Shown here one piece after another: positions 42,792 through 50,619 of a stretch of DNA of 50,619 bases. A program made the position numbers and the translations under genes. The notes below the pieces were generated by a model. That model was not told where the DNA came from, searched no databases, and saw only the letters and a program-made list of their open reading frames with translations. The stretch comes from JBMTVN01 sp046047235 (lineage in GTDB: Bacteria; Verrucomicrobiota; Verrucomicrobiia; Limisphaerales; JAHDYP01). The stretch is taken from positions 1 to 50,619 of the forward strand of contig JBJOII010000014.1 of the NCBI GenBank assembly GCA_046047235.1, in the 5' to 3' direction. The stretch's first letter is position 1. Each line of letters starts with the position of its first letter.

Positions 42792-44276
42792 CTATCCTGC
42801 CCCCGAAGAATCCTCCGCGTCAGGGAAATCATCCCCACCAGCCCCGCCACTTGGGGAATTACCCCCACCCGGATTCCCCTTCCGACCCGATAACCGATAC
42901 CGGACGTAATCCCGTGAGACTCCCAACAGCCGCGCAGCCGCAGATACATTCTGCTCACTCTGCTGAAGCGCGAGCTGAATCAACATCTCAATGGCCTCCT
43001 CCAGCTGAAACCCGCTCTCCGGAAACCGATACCCCCGCACCAACCAATCCGCACGTGAATCCGAATCTCCACAAATACCCCCCGCCCCCAGCAACTGGTC
43101 CAGCTCCAGATCCTCCCCATCCTCGAACACTAACGCACGCTCCAGCTCATGCGAAAGCTCCCTCACATTTCCCGGCCATCGATGCGCCAACAGTCGCTGC
43201 ACGCCGCGCTTCCCCAGCCTTCTCTCCGGCAGCCGATGCCTCACGCATAACCGGCGTAACAACAGCTTGGCCAGCTCCTCTAAATCACTGCCCCGCTCAC
43301 GCAACGGCGGCAACACCACCCGGAACAGATCCAACCGATGCATCAGGTCCTCCCGAAATGCCCCCTCAGCAACCAACTCCTTCAGGTCCCGGGAAGTCGC
43401 CGCCACCACCCGCACATCCACCTCAATCTCCCTCCTCCCGCCTACCCGTCGGATGCGGTGATCCTCCAGCGTAGTCAGCACCTTCGCCTGCAAAGGCATC
43501 GACAAGCTCGGGAGCTCGTCCAAAAACAACGTGCCTCCATGCGCCGCCTCAAAAAGACCAATGCGCATCGTCCGCGCATCGGTAAATGCACCCCGCTCAT
43601 GGCCAAACAACTCCGACTCAGCCAGGGTCTCAGGCAACGCAGAACAGTTCATCTCAACCAAGGGCCCTTTGGAACGTGGCCCATGATGATGCAGCCAACG
43701 GGCTATCGTCGTCTTGCCGGTACCCGTCTCCCCCTGAATCAATACCGGAGGCAAATGCTCCCGAACCCGCTCATCCGCCACCAGAATGCGGTCCAGCATC
43801 CCCTCCAGGGCCGCCAACGATTGTCCGAAAAAGAACTCTCCAAATACCGCGCGCGCCTGACTCTTCTGCTGCTCCTCAATCCGGGCCTCCTGCCGGCTCC
43901 GACGCAAACGTCCCAGCACCAGAGGCAACTCACCAGGATCGAACGGCTTCACTAAATATTCACCCGCACCCAGACGCATCGCCTCCACCGCACTGCTCAC
44001 CCCACCATCCGCCGTCATCACCACCACACCCGCCCCCGTCCCAAACACCCCCTCGCGCAACAACTCCAAACCGGAACCGTCCGGCAAGTGGATGTCCAGC
44101 ATGACAAAATCATAGGCCAGATCTCGGGCCAAACGTCGCGCCTCAGCCAGTGTCCCTACCCCCGTCACATCCAACTCCATCCGCTCCAGCCTCGCCCCAA
44201 TCTGCCGCCTCAGCAGGACGTCGTCGTCCACCACCAGCACGCTACACCCGGTTAAGCTTCCCGAATCCATAGACAT
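42792..44276 (-). CDS. NtrC-family sigma-54-dependent response regulator
   Basis: About 494 residues; possible starts are GTG 44279, ATG 44276 and ATG 44270, the last with AGGTG at good distance. The receiver domain (about 10-125) has the acidic pair VVDDD, phospho-Asp near 61 (VMLDIHLPDGSG) and the Lys in YLVKPFDPG. The AAA+ domain (about 160-390) has Walker A GETGTGKTT, ESELFGHERGAF, Walker B GGTLFLDEL and WPGNVREL. The sigma-54 contact loop reads GAFTDA instead of the usual GAFTGA. A Fis-type helix-turn-helix follows (VSAARLLGVSRDYVRYRLSG), then a Gly/Ser/Asp tail of about 25 residues. It probably activates the sigma-54 promoter just downstream, with the locus's own kinase as partner (inference). 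Confidence 0.92.
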   Translation of the reverse strand: MSMDSGSLTGCSVLVVDDDVLLRRQIGARLERMELDVTGVGTLAEARRLARDLAYDFVMLDIHLPDGSGLELLREGVFGTGAGVVVMTADGGVSSAVEAMRLGAGEYLVKPFDPGELPLVLGRLRRSRQEARIEEQQKSQARAVFGEFFFGQSLAALEGMLDRILVADERVREHLPPVLIQGETGTGKTTIARWLHHHGPRSKGPLVEMNCSALPETLAESELFGHERGAFTDARTMRIGLFEAAHGGTLFLDELPSLSMPLQAKVLTTLEDHRIRRVGGRREIEVDVRVVAATSRDLKELVAEGAFREDLMHRLDLFRVVLPPLRERGSDLEELAKLLLRRLCVRHRLPERRLGKRGVQRLLAHRWPGNVRELSHELERALVFEDGEDLELDQLLGAGGICGDSDSRADWLVRGYRFPESGFQLEEAIEMLIQLALQQSEQNVSAAARLLGVSRDYVRYRLSGRKGNPGGGNSPSGGAGGDDFPDAEDSSGAG

Positions 44277-44347
44277 CACCTAAGTCACTTCATCACCTCT
44301 CACACGATGCTCCAAAACCAAGCCCGCACACGCTCCGCCACCCCGGA

Positions 44348-45751
44348 TCACCACGTCTTCTCAATGCCGTCATACTTCCCCGGTTGGAGGGTCACCACCT
44401 CCGCCCCGGAGTTCCTCAGGACCACCTTCCCCCGCAACACTACCCCCGGTGAAAAACGAAACGCCCCCTCCACCTTCAAGCTCTCGCACTCTATCAGCGA
44501 CGGAATAGCACCACCGAACGCAGCTTCAAACTGCCCCATAACCCGGTAGTAACGCCCGTCCAAATCCAGCAAGGGGGGGCGCCCTTCTCGGCGTTCGTCC
44601 AAAACCAACCGGTGATCCTCCGTTACCCGAAAAGCATCAGAACGCACTCCCAGCAAGTCCGCCGTTGTCTTCACAGGAGCAAAACGCTCCCGCCCGACTG
44701 CCACCGCACCACTCCGGTCAAAGCACTCAATCGCTGCTCCCATCGCCGATTCCAACTGCAGAACCGCAGGCGACTCCGGCAACTTGGGATCCACGGTCTT
44801 CCGGTTGATAATTAAGGGCAACGGCAAAGCCCCACCCAACCGCTGCATCTCGGCCTTCAGATGATCCAGGCGAATCCACAGGTTATTGGTGTTGAAATAG
44901 GCATACTTCGTCACATCCTGAAACGCCGCCACCTCAGCCTTCAATGCCTGCGCCGACTCGCGCAGTAACAGCCTGCCATCCGACTTGCGCCGCGCCAAAT
45001 GTCCCCCCTTCCGATCCGCCTCAGTGCGGTCTGCCACCTCCATCAGGAACGAAAGGCCCGACGTAACAAAATACTTCAACAGCCGCAAATCCACCGTCGC
45101 CCCCAAATTGTCCGCGTTGGAAACAAACAAAACACGAATTCCACGATCCAAAAGCCGGTCCATCAATCCCGAGTCAGCCAGCGCCGCATAAATATCCCCA
45201 TGCCCCGGAGGACACCACTCCAGGTCGCTGTCAGGTTGCCAATCCACCGGAACCAGCGTGTCTGCCGCCAGCTTCGGAACCTTGTTCTGCAGAAAATCCA
45301 GCGGCTCCCCCAATCCCAGCTCAGGATACTTTTTCAACGCCTGAAGGGTGTCCTCCCGCGTGCTGAAGCTGTTCATCAGGTAAAACCCAGGCTCCCGATG
45401 GCCCCCGCGCAAATGCAAAACCTGCCGCGCAATAAAATCCAGAAACGAACTCTCCCCCTTCACCGCCATCAGCGACTTCGCCCGCTCCAACCCCATGCTC
45501 GTGCCCAAACCCCCATTCAGCTTGATGACCGCCAACTCCCGCAAGTAACCCGCGTCCGACTCCTCCACCTCAGCCAACCCCTCCAACCGGGGCAAACCCG
45601 TCACCGGCTCAATCAAGCTCTCAGTGATCATCCCCTGCTCGCCACTCCTCACCTGCCTCACCGCAGAAAGAAACGACTGTATCGTCGGTCGCCCAACACC
45701 CGCCCCCTCCATCTTCGACGTAATCCTCAGCTCAACTTCGTCAGTGGTCAT
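44348..45751 (-). CDS. Eukaryote-type UTP-glucose-1-phosphate uridylyltransferase
   Basis: A 467-residue enzyme of the UDPGP family making UDP-glucose from UTP and glucose-1-phosphate for polysaccharide and glycolipid synthesis. I chose ATG 45751 (MTTDEVELRITSKMEG); the frame is open to 45805. Signatures: the nucleotide loop VIKLNGGLGTSMG with ERAKSLMAVKG, NSFSTREDT, WCPPGHGDIY, SNADNLGA and NTNNLWIRLD, and a C-terminal left-handed helix part (LKVEGAFRFSPGVVLRGKVV). This is the UGP1/UDPGP type rather than bacterial GalU. UDP-GlcNAc pyrophosphorylases are relatives, but NTNNLW and overall layout favour glucose. It lies downstream of the suf operon beyond a terminator. Confidence 0.9.
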   Translation of the reverse strand: MTTDEVELRITSKMEGAGVGRPTIQSFLSAVRQVRSGEQGMITESLIEPVTGLPRLEGLAEVEESDAGYLRELAVIKLNGGLGTSMGLERAKSLMAVKGESSFLDFIARQVLHLRGGHREPGFYLMNSFSTREDTLQALKKYPELGLGEPLDFLQNKVPKLAADTLVPVDWQPDSDLEWCPPGHGDIYAALADSGLMDRLLDRGIRVLFVSNADNLGATVDLRLLKYFVTSGLSFLMEVADRTEADRKGGHLARRKSDGRLLLRESAQALKAEVAAFQDVTKYAYFNTNNLWIRLDHLKAEMQRLGGALPLPLIINRKTVDPKLPESPAVLQLESAMGAAIECFDRSGAVAVGRERFAPVKTTADLLGVRSDAFRVTEDHRLVLDERREGRPPLLDLDGRYYRVMGQFEAAFGGAIPSLIECESLKVEGAFRFSPGVVLRGKVVLRNSGAEVVTLQPGKYDGIEKTW

Positions 45752-45811
45752 AGCCCATCTATGCACGCACGAACCCGCGCTGGAAAGCCGTTTTGCTGCC
45801 ATCAACTATAG

Positions 45812-45841
45812 AAAAGGTCCCGCAACTGACTCGCCGGGACC
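45812..45841 (-). terminator. Rho-independent terminator of the suf operon
   Basis: On the minus strand, GGTCCCG (45841-45835), a 12-nt loop, and CGGGACC (45822-45816) form a perfect 7-bp GC-rich stem followed directly by TTTTC. It lies 36 nt after the sufS stop and before the UDP-glucose pyrophosphorylase gene. Confidence 0.7.
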
Positions 45842-45876
45842 ATCAGTTCCCCGGGCCACCTGCCCGCCCAGGGGAT

Positions 45877-47121
45877 CTACTTGAAGAACTTCTGGATCTC
45901 CGAAATCACCTCTACCAACCGATCCACCTCGCCGCGATTGTTGTAGAAGTAAAAACTCGCCCTGGCCGTGGACTCTACCCCCAGCTTCCTCATCAACGGC
46001 TGAGTACAATGATGCCCCCCACGCAAAGCCACACCCGCCTGATCAGCCAAGGTGACCACATCATGCGCATGCACCCCGTCCAACAGGAAACTCACCAATC
46101 CCCCCCGGCCCTGCCGCGGCCCAAATAAACGCACCCCACCCAAAGCCTCCAATCGGGCGTACGCATACTCCGCCAGCTCCTGGTCATGGCGAAAAATCCG
46201 ATCCCGGCCAATGGCGTCCAGATAGTCCATCGCCGCATGCAAACCCACCGGTCCGGATATGTCCGGCGTCCCCGCCTCAAACCGATAGGGAGCAGGCTTG
46301 AATGTTGCGCCGTCATAGTCCACCGACAGAATCATCTCCCCACCCCCCTGATAGGGCGGCATAGCATTCAACAACTCCTTCCGCCCCCAAAGGACACCTA
46401 TGCCGGTTGGCCCACAAAGCTTGTGTCCCGAGAAGGCAAAGAAATCACAGCCGATCTCCCTGACATCCACCGGACAATGCCCCCCGCTTTGCGCCCCATC
46501 AATCAGTGTTGTGATGCCCCGCTCACGTGCCTTGGCGCAAATCTCCGCCACAGGGTTCACAGTCCCCAGGCTGTTCGAGATGTGCACCATGCTCAACAGC
46601 TTAACCGGAGATCGCAACAGCTCGTCCAGCCGCCCCATGTCCAGCAAACCCTCATCCCCCGTCACCGGAACGTAAACCAGCTCAAACCCCAGCCGCTTCG
46701 AAAGAAGTTGCCATGGCACCAGATTGCTGTGGTGCTCCATCTCCGTCAAAAGCACCCGGTCCCCCGCCCGGAGATTCGCCACACCCCAACTGCCAGCTAC
46801 CAAATTGATCGCCTCAGTCGTGCCCCGCGTAAAAACAATCTCCTCTGAGGACGGCGCACCAATGAAGGTCGCCGCCCGCTCCCGCGCCCGCTCAAAGGCC
46901 AAAGTGGCCCGGTTGCTCAGCTCGTGAATCCCACGATGAACATTCGCATTGTCACTCTCGTAATAATGCCTCAGGGCATCAATCACCTGACGTGGCTTCT
47001 GACTGGTCGCAGCATTGTCCAAATACACCAACGGATGCCCGTGCACCTCCTGATCCAAAATCGGGAAATCGGAACGTAATTTAACCCAGTCGGTCTGTTC
47101 GCTCTCCACAAATGCCTCCAT
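45877..47121 (-). CDS. sufS: Cysteine desulfurase SufS
   Basis: A 414-residue PLP enzyme that takes sulfur from cysteine as an enzyme persulfide for Fe-S cluster assembly. I chose ATG 47121 (MEAFVESEQTDWVKLRSDFP); TTG 47151 is an alternative that would overlap sufT. Motifs: YLDNAATSQKPR, ANVHRGIHELS, EMEHHSNLVPW, the Schiff-base Lys in FFAFSGHKLCGPTG, and the catalytic Cys in RGGHHCTQPLM, which is the group II (SufS) type. It is last in the operon sufB-C-D-U-T-S and should pass sulfur to SufU. Confidence 0.95.
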   Translation of the reverse strand: MEAFVESEQTDWVKLRSDFPILDQEVHGHPLVYLDNAATSQKPRQVIDALRHYYESDNANVHRGIHELSNRATLAFERARERAATFIGAPSSEEIVFTRGTTEAINLVAGSWGVANLRAGDRVLLTEMEHHSNLVPWQLLSKRLGFELVYVPVTGDEGLLDMGRLDELLRSPVKLLSMVHISNSLGTVNPVAEICAKARERGITTLIDGAQSGGHCPVDVREIGCDFFAFSGHKLCGPTGIGVLWGRKELLNAMPPYQGGGEMILSVDYDGATFKPAPYRFEAGTPDISGPVGLHAAMDYLDAIGRDRIFRHDQELAEYAYARLEALGGVRLFGPRQGRGGLVSFLLDGVHAHDVVTLADQAGVALRGGHHCTQPLMRKLGVESTARASFYFYNNRGEVDRLVEVISEIQKFFK

Positions 47122-47147
47122 CACGCCACACCCAGATTGACCGCCAA

Positions 47148-47702
47148 TCAATACAGCCCCAGCTGCAGCCGGGCAGCTTCACTCATCATCCCCTGGTTCC
47201 AGGGCGGATCCCAAACCAGCTCCACGTTCGCATCGTCAATCAACTCCATCATCATCAGCCGATTGCTGACGTCCTGCTGCAACACCGGCCCCATCCCGCA
47301 GCCCGGTGCGGTCAAGGTCATCTTAACCTCAGCGTGGAACTGCGCCGAACCCTCAACCGGCGTAAGCTGACAGTCATACACCAGACCCAAGTCCACAATG
47401 TTCACCGGAATCTCCGGGTCATATACGTTCCTCAGCTCTGCCCAGATCAACTCTTCAAGCTTCTCCCTCGAAACCGGCCCCTCCGATGCCACCTTCGTCG
47501 GCACCGCAACTTCCTTGCCCAGTGCATCAGCATCCTTCGGCTCAATCCGAAACATGTTGTTGTTCACCACCACCGTATACGCCCCACCCAAAGACTGCGT
47601 AATCGAGGCCTGCTCCCCTTTCATCAGGGTCACCCTCATGCCCGAGGGCACAATCGCCGCCTCAACATCACGCTTCAACTCAACGGTCTCGTGTGTGTCC
47701 AT
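47148..47702 (-). CDS. sufT: SufT-type Fe-S assembly protein (DUF59/MIP18)
   Basis: A 184-residue protein from ATG 47702 with AGGA upstream, 10 nt after sufU. It has a SufT-specific N-terminal part (VPSGMRVTLMKGEQASITQS, GGAYTVVVNNNMFRI) and a C-terminal MIP18/DUF59 domain (ELRNVYDPEIPVNIVDLGLV, TLTAPGCGMGPVL) with the conserved Cys in APGCGMG. SufT helps mature iron-sulfur proteins, probably in cluster transfer or maintenance. Placement between sufU and sufS supports the call. Confidence 0.92.
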   Translation of the reverse strand: MDTHETVELKRDVEAAIVPSGMRVTLMKGEQASITQSLGGAYTVVVNNNMFRIEPKDADALGKEVAVPTKVASEGPVSREKLEELIWAELRNVYDPEIPVNIVDLGLVYDCQLTPVEGSAQFHAEVKMTLTAPGCGMGPVLQQDVSNRLMMMELIDDANVELVWDPPWNQGMMSEAARLQLGLY

Positions 47703-47712
47703 AATAACAGTC

Positions 47713-48165
47713 CTATTCTTCCTTCTCGGTCGATACCGGATCGGATTGACCGTCCAGGGCCGCCATGACGGCATGCCAGGGCAAAATCGCACACTTCACC
47801 CTCGCCGGAAATTTGTGCACACCCGCGAACACGGCCAGCTTTCCAGCGTCCTCTGGCATGTGCCCGGTCGTCACCATGTCACGCACCCGACCAAACAGGT
47901 CACTGATCTCCTGCCGGGTATGCCCCTTCGCCGCCTCAGTCAAAAGCGACGCCGATGCCTTCGAAATACAACACCCCGAACCCACAAAACTAATTTCCTC
48001 CACCCGCCCCTCAGTAACCTTCAAAAACAACTTCAGCTGGTCACCACACAGGGGATTCTGTCCCTGCGCCGAACACGTGGCTTCCCCCATCTCACGGAAA
48101 TTCCTCGGATGCTTGCAGTGATCCAAAATCACCTGCTGATACAGGTCTGTCAGGTCCTCAAACAT
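47713..48165 (-). CDS. sufU: Fe-S assembly sulfur-transfer protein SufU
   Basis: A 150-residue zinc-dependent sulfurtransferase that accepts persulfide sulfur from SufS. ATG 48165 (MFEDLTDLYQQVILDHCKHP) lies 8 nt inside the end of sufD, indicating translational coupling. The three conserved zinc/sulfur cysteines are in NPLCGDQ, GSGCCISKASAS and RVKCAILPW, and the insertion typical of SufU rather than IscU is present (the region around GHTRQEISDLFGRV). Length is normal. Confidence 0.93.
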   Translation of the reverse strand: MFEDLTDLYQQVILDHCKHPRNFREMGEATCSAQGQNPLCGDQLKLFLKVTEGRVEEISFVGSGCCISKASASLLTEAAKGHTRQEISDLFGRVRDMVTTGHMPEDAGKLAVFAGVHKFPARVKCAILPWHAVMAALDGQSDPVSTEKEE

Positions 48166-49492
48166 GCTCGGCCCGAATATGAGGGTTTTGTTCCAGTCTG
48201 TTCCAAATCCTCCGGTCCAACTCCTCCCGCACCGGCTCACACTGAACGCGCTCTATAATCTCCCCCGCAAACGCGTGAATCAACATCCGCTTGGCCGTGT
48301 CCAGCCCCATGCCCCGCGAGCGAAGATAAAAAATACTCTCGTCGTTCAACTGTCCAACGGTAGCCCCATGCGTGCACTTCACATCGTCCGCGTAAATCTC
48401 CAACTGCGGCTTCGTATCCACCAGCGCCGAGTCAGACAACAGAATGTTTTTGTTGGTCTGCTTCGCATCGGTCCTCTGCGCGTTCTGACGGACCAGAATC
48501 CGGCCGTGAAACACACCCCGCGACCGATCATCAAGGATCCCGTTGAAATATTCATGGCTCGCACAGTGCGGAGCCGCATGGTCCACCACCATATGGTGGT
48601 CAGCCAACTGATCACCCCGGGTCAAATACAACCCGTTGAGAATGCACTCCAAACCTTCCCCCGAAAGCGCCGTCGCCAGATTCACCCGCGACAACCGCGC
48701 GCCCAGAAGAAAAGAATGCAACCACGATTGGCTGGAGCGCTCAAAACGCCCCCCAACGGTAGCAATGTGCACGGCGGCAGGATTCTCATCCTGCAAGCGG
48801 ACCACCTCCAAGCGGGACCCGGCACCGGCATGAACCTCCTCCACCACGTTGGTGAAGTGCGCCGCCGCCCCCAAACTCCCATACGTCTCCACCACGGTAG
48901 CCGAAGCGTTGTCCTCCAAATGAATAAACGTCCTCACATTCACCGCCGCACCCGGCTCAGTCGCCGTGGTCAGAAACACCAGATGAACCGGACGCTCCAA
49001 CACCACCCCGCGGGAAACCCTGATCTCAATCCCGTCCGTGAAATACGCCGCGTTCAGTGCAGCAAAGGCACTATGGTCCGCCCCGACATGCTGACCTAGT
49101 CCCTCCGGCACACCGCTCGCGCCCTCACTCGATGAAAAAGGCCTGACCACCGCCCCGGCAGGCTGTTCGCCAATGGTCGACAACTCGGGGGTAAAGTGAC
49201 CGTCAATAAAGACTATCCGGGTTGCTTCCAGATCCGCAAACGGCAGCCCACGCGGCAATTCCCCCAAACCTGCACCCGGACTCACGCAGGGCCGGAACGG
49301 CATCTTACTCAGTGGCGTCAATGGAGTGAACCGCCAGTCCTCGTCTGTGGTTGCGGGTAGTCCCACACCCGAAAAGTGCGCCAACCCCGCATTCCTGAGC
49401 TCAGGAACCCACTGCCCCTGAGACACCGCACCAATGCCTGCAAATGGAGTGGTAAAAGCCTCAACCGGGCTGGATGTAGTGTTCGCTGTCAT
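48158..49492 (-). CDS. sufD: Fe-S cluster scaffold subunit SufD
   Basis: A 444-residue component of the SufBCD scaffold. ATG 49492 (MTANTTSSPVEAF) or GTG 49507 could be the start. It has the SufBD beta-helix core: DEDWRFTPLTPL near the front, IVFIDGHF, THEWLHSF-like LHSFLLGARLSRVNL, GILDDRSRGVFHGRILVRQNAQRTD, QTNKNILLSDSALVDTKPQL, and the terminal DVKCTHGATVGQLNDESIFY, RSRGM and MLIHAFAGEI motifs. The conserved HGAT/CTHG region is intact. It follows sufC by 48 nt. Confidence 0.93.
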   Translation of the reverse strand: MTANTTSSPVEAFTTPFAGIGAVSQGQWVPELRNAGLAHFSGVGLPATTDEDWRFTPLTPLSKMPFRPCVSPGAGLGELPRGLPFADLEATRIVFIDGHFTPELSTIGEQPAGAVVRPFSSSEGASGVPEGLGQHVGADHSAFAALNAAYFTDGIEIRVSRGVVLERPVHLVFLTTATEPGAAVNVRTFIHLEDNASATVVETYGSLGAAAHFTNVVEEVHAGAGSRLEVVRLQDENPAAVHIATVGGRFERSSQSWLHSFLLGARLSRVNLATALSGEGLECILNGLYLTRGDQLADHHMVVDHAAPHCASHEYFNGILDDRSRGVFHGRILVRQNAQRTDAKQTNKNILLSDSALVDTKPQLEIYADDVKCTHGATVGQLNDESIFYLRSRGMGLDTAKRMLIHAFAGEIIERVQCEPVREELDRRIWNRLEQNPHIRAEHV

Positions 49493-49540
49493 GTCTAGTT
49501 CGCTCACCCTCGCTAAGTCGTTCGCCTGACCAGACAGCCC

Positions 49541-50311
49541 TTAGGCTCCAGCCGTCTCACCCTTCAAAATCCAGTCGTAGCCCCGTGCCTCAAGCTCAAG
49601 CGCCAAACTCTTGTCACCCGATCGCACGATCCGCCCGTTCGACAGCACATGCACAAAGTCAGGAACAATGTAGTTCAACAACCGCTGATAATGCGTGATC
49701 ACCAGCTGGGTGTTGTCCTCACGCTTCAACCGGTTAACCCCCTCAGAAACAACCTTCAGTGCGTCAATGTCCAAACCCGAATCGGTCTCGTCCAAAACGG
49801 CCAGCCTCGGCTCCAACATCGCCATCTGGAAAATCTCGTTGCGCTTCTTCTCACCACCCGAAAAGCCCTCGTTCACCGGTCGCTTCAGAAAATCCTCACG
49901 CAACTCCAGTATCTTCATCTTCTCCTTCACCAGATTCAGAAACTCCATCGCGTCCAACTCAGTCAGACCCTTGTGCTTCCTCACCTCGTTAAGCGCCGCC
50001 TTCAGAAAATACGCGCTGTTCACACCCGGAATCTCAACGGGATACTGGAAGGCCAGAAAAACCCCCTCCCGGGCCCGCTCCTCCGGCGCCATCTCCAATA
50101 AATCCTTGCCGCAGTACGTCACTTGACCCTCGGTGACTTCATACTCTTCACGCCCCGCCAAAACCGCTGACAAGGTACTCTTGCCGCTACCGTTCGGCCC
50201 CATGATCGCATGCACCTCACCCGCACGCAGCGTCAGGTCCACACCCTTCAAAATCGCCTTGCCCTCCACCGAGGCATGCAGGTTCTTAATCTCCAGTATC
50301 GTCTCGCTCAT
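49541..50311 (-). CDS. sufC: Fe-S assembly ATPase SufC
   Basis: A 256-residue ABC-type ATPase of the SufBCD complex. Walker A is GPNGSGKSTL, the Q-loop is FLAFQYPVEIPG, the signature is FSGGEKKRNEI, Walker B is RLAVLDETDSGLD and the switch His is VITHYQRLL. ATG 50311 begins MSETILEIKNLHASVEG. The length is normal. It is a soluble ATPase that drives cluster assembly, not a transporter. Confidence 0.96.
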   Translation of the reverse strand: MSETILEIKNLHASVEGKAILKGVDLTLRAGEVHAIMGPNGSGKSTLSAVLAGREEYEVTEGQVTYCGKDLLEMAPEERAREGVFLAFQYPVEIPGVNSAYFLKAALNEVRKHKGLTELDAMEFLNLVKEKMKILELREDFLKRPVNEGFSGGEKKRNEIFQMAMLEPRLAVLDETDSGLDIDALKVVSEGVNRLKREDNTQLVITHYQRLLNYIVPDFVHVLSNGRIVRSGDKSLALELEARGYDWILKGETAGA

Positions 50312-50357
50312 TTCCAGTGATCCTCTCGTTCAACCCTTGGTCTTCTCCAAGTCCAGC

Positions 50358-50619
50358 CTAACCAACGCTGCCCTCCAAACTCACACCCAATAACTTCTGC
50401 GCCTCAACCGCAAACTCCATCGGCAACTCCTTGAACACTTCCTTGCAAAAGCCGTTCACGATCATATTCACCGCGTCCTGCGTCTCAATGCCCCGCTGGT
50501 TGCAGTAAAAAATCTGGTCCTCCCCAATCTTCGATGTCGTCGCCTCATGCTCAACGCTCGAAGTGGTGTTGTGAACCTCTATGTAAGGGAAGGTGTGCGC
50601 CCCACACTGCGCCCCAATC
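50358..50619 (-). CDS. sufB: Fe-S cluster scaffold SufB (C-terminal 86 residues; 5' part beyond window)
   Basis: The frame runs from the right window edge to TAG 50360-50358. The visible part has the SufB end signatures GAQCGAHTFPYIEVHN, SSVEHEATTSKIGEDQIFY, CNQRGI and VNMIVNGFCKEVFKELPME. It includes the conserved Cys and His that, with SufD, hold the nascent cluster. The gene is 46 nt upstream of sufC and first of the operon portion seen here. Only about the last fifth of the protein is inside the window. Confidence 0.95.
   Translation of the reverse strand, partial: IGAQCGAHTFPYIEVHNTTSSVEHEATTSKIGEDQIFYCNQRGIETQDAVNMIVNGFCKEVFKELPMEFAVEAQKLLGVSLEGSVG

Overview
The window looks like chromosomal DNA of a free-living Verrucomicrobiota bacterium, perhaps from the Opitutae. 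The evidence is a VPDSG-type C-terminal sorting tail, a paired DUF1592-type 'planctomycete cytochrome' and Tat-exported DUF1552 protein, a formylglycine sulfatase, a very large secreted multi-Ig protein with a thrombospondin-3-like tail, a eukaryote-type UDP-glucose pyrophosphorylase and a SufBCDUTS operon. This placement rests on gene families, not on a marker-gene phylogeny. No tRNA, rRNA, CRISPR array, transposase, integrase or attachment site was recognised.

Layout. (1) 1-5.9 kb, minus strand: a copper/heme oxidation operon. A VPDSG-CTERM surface protein is followed by an SCO copper chaperone fused to cytochrome c, then by a very large multicopper oxidase fused to a diheme-peroxidase-like domain. 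That last gene runs off the left edge. (2) 6.5-15.6 kb, plus strand: three exported proteins, namely a giant DUF1587/1595/1592/1588/1585 cytochrome, a DUF1552 protein, and a YncE-like propeller with two heme sites. (3) 15.7-21.8 kb: a divergent pair of secreted proteins. One is a 1564-residue glycosidase-like protein with five Ig-like domains and a clear ubiquitin-like domain. The other is a hypothetical. (4) 21.9-27.8 kb, minus: a CusB / DUF3347 / CusA copper-silver efflux operon without an outer-membrane channel gene. (5) 28-32.6 kb: a YddG-like exporter converging on a sulfatase-GH43-like fusion, and a threonine aldolase. (6) 32.7-37.3 kb, plus: VOC protein, folP, glmM and a cation/proton antiporter. 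(7) 37.3-44.3 kb, minus: an NtrC-type regulator, a strong sigma-54 promoter match, then a secreted coiled-coil protein, an outer-membrane barrel protein, a histidine kinase and a secreted propeller protein. (8) 44.3-50.6 kb, minus: UDP-glucose pyrophosphorylase and the suf iron-sulfur operon, with sufB cut by the right edge.

The most unusual items are the extracellular ubiquitin-like domain in the multi-Ig protein, the multicopper oxidase-peroxidase fusion fed by an SCO-cytochrome fusion, and the sigma-54 two-component envelope locus with a GAFTDA instead of GAFTGA loop. Most of the plus strand is visibly C-rich and G-poor whichever strand is coding. Plus-strand proteins are rich in Pro/Thr/Ser/His and minus-strand proteins in Gly/Val/Glu/Arg, which suggests strong replication-strand skew. 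Several minus-strand genes carry G8-G10 tracts.
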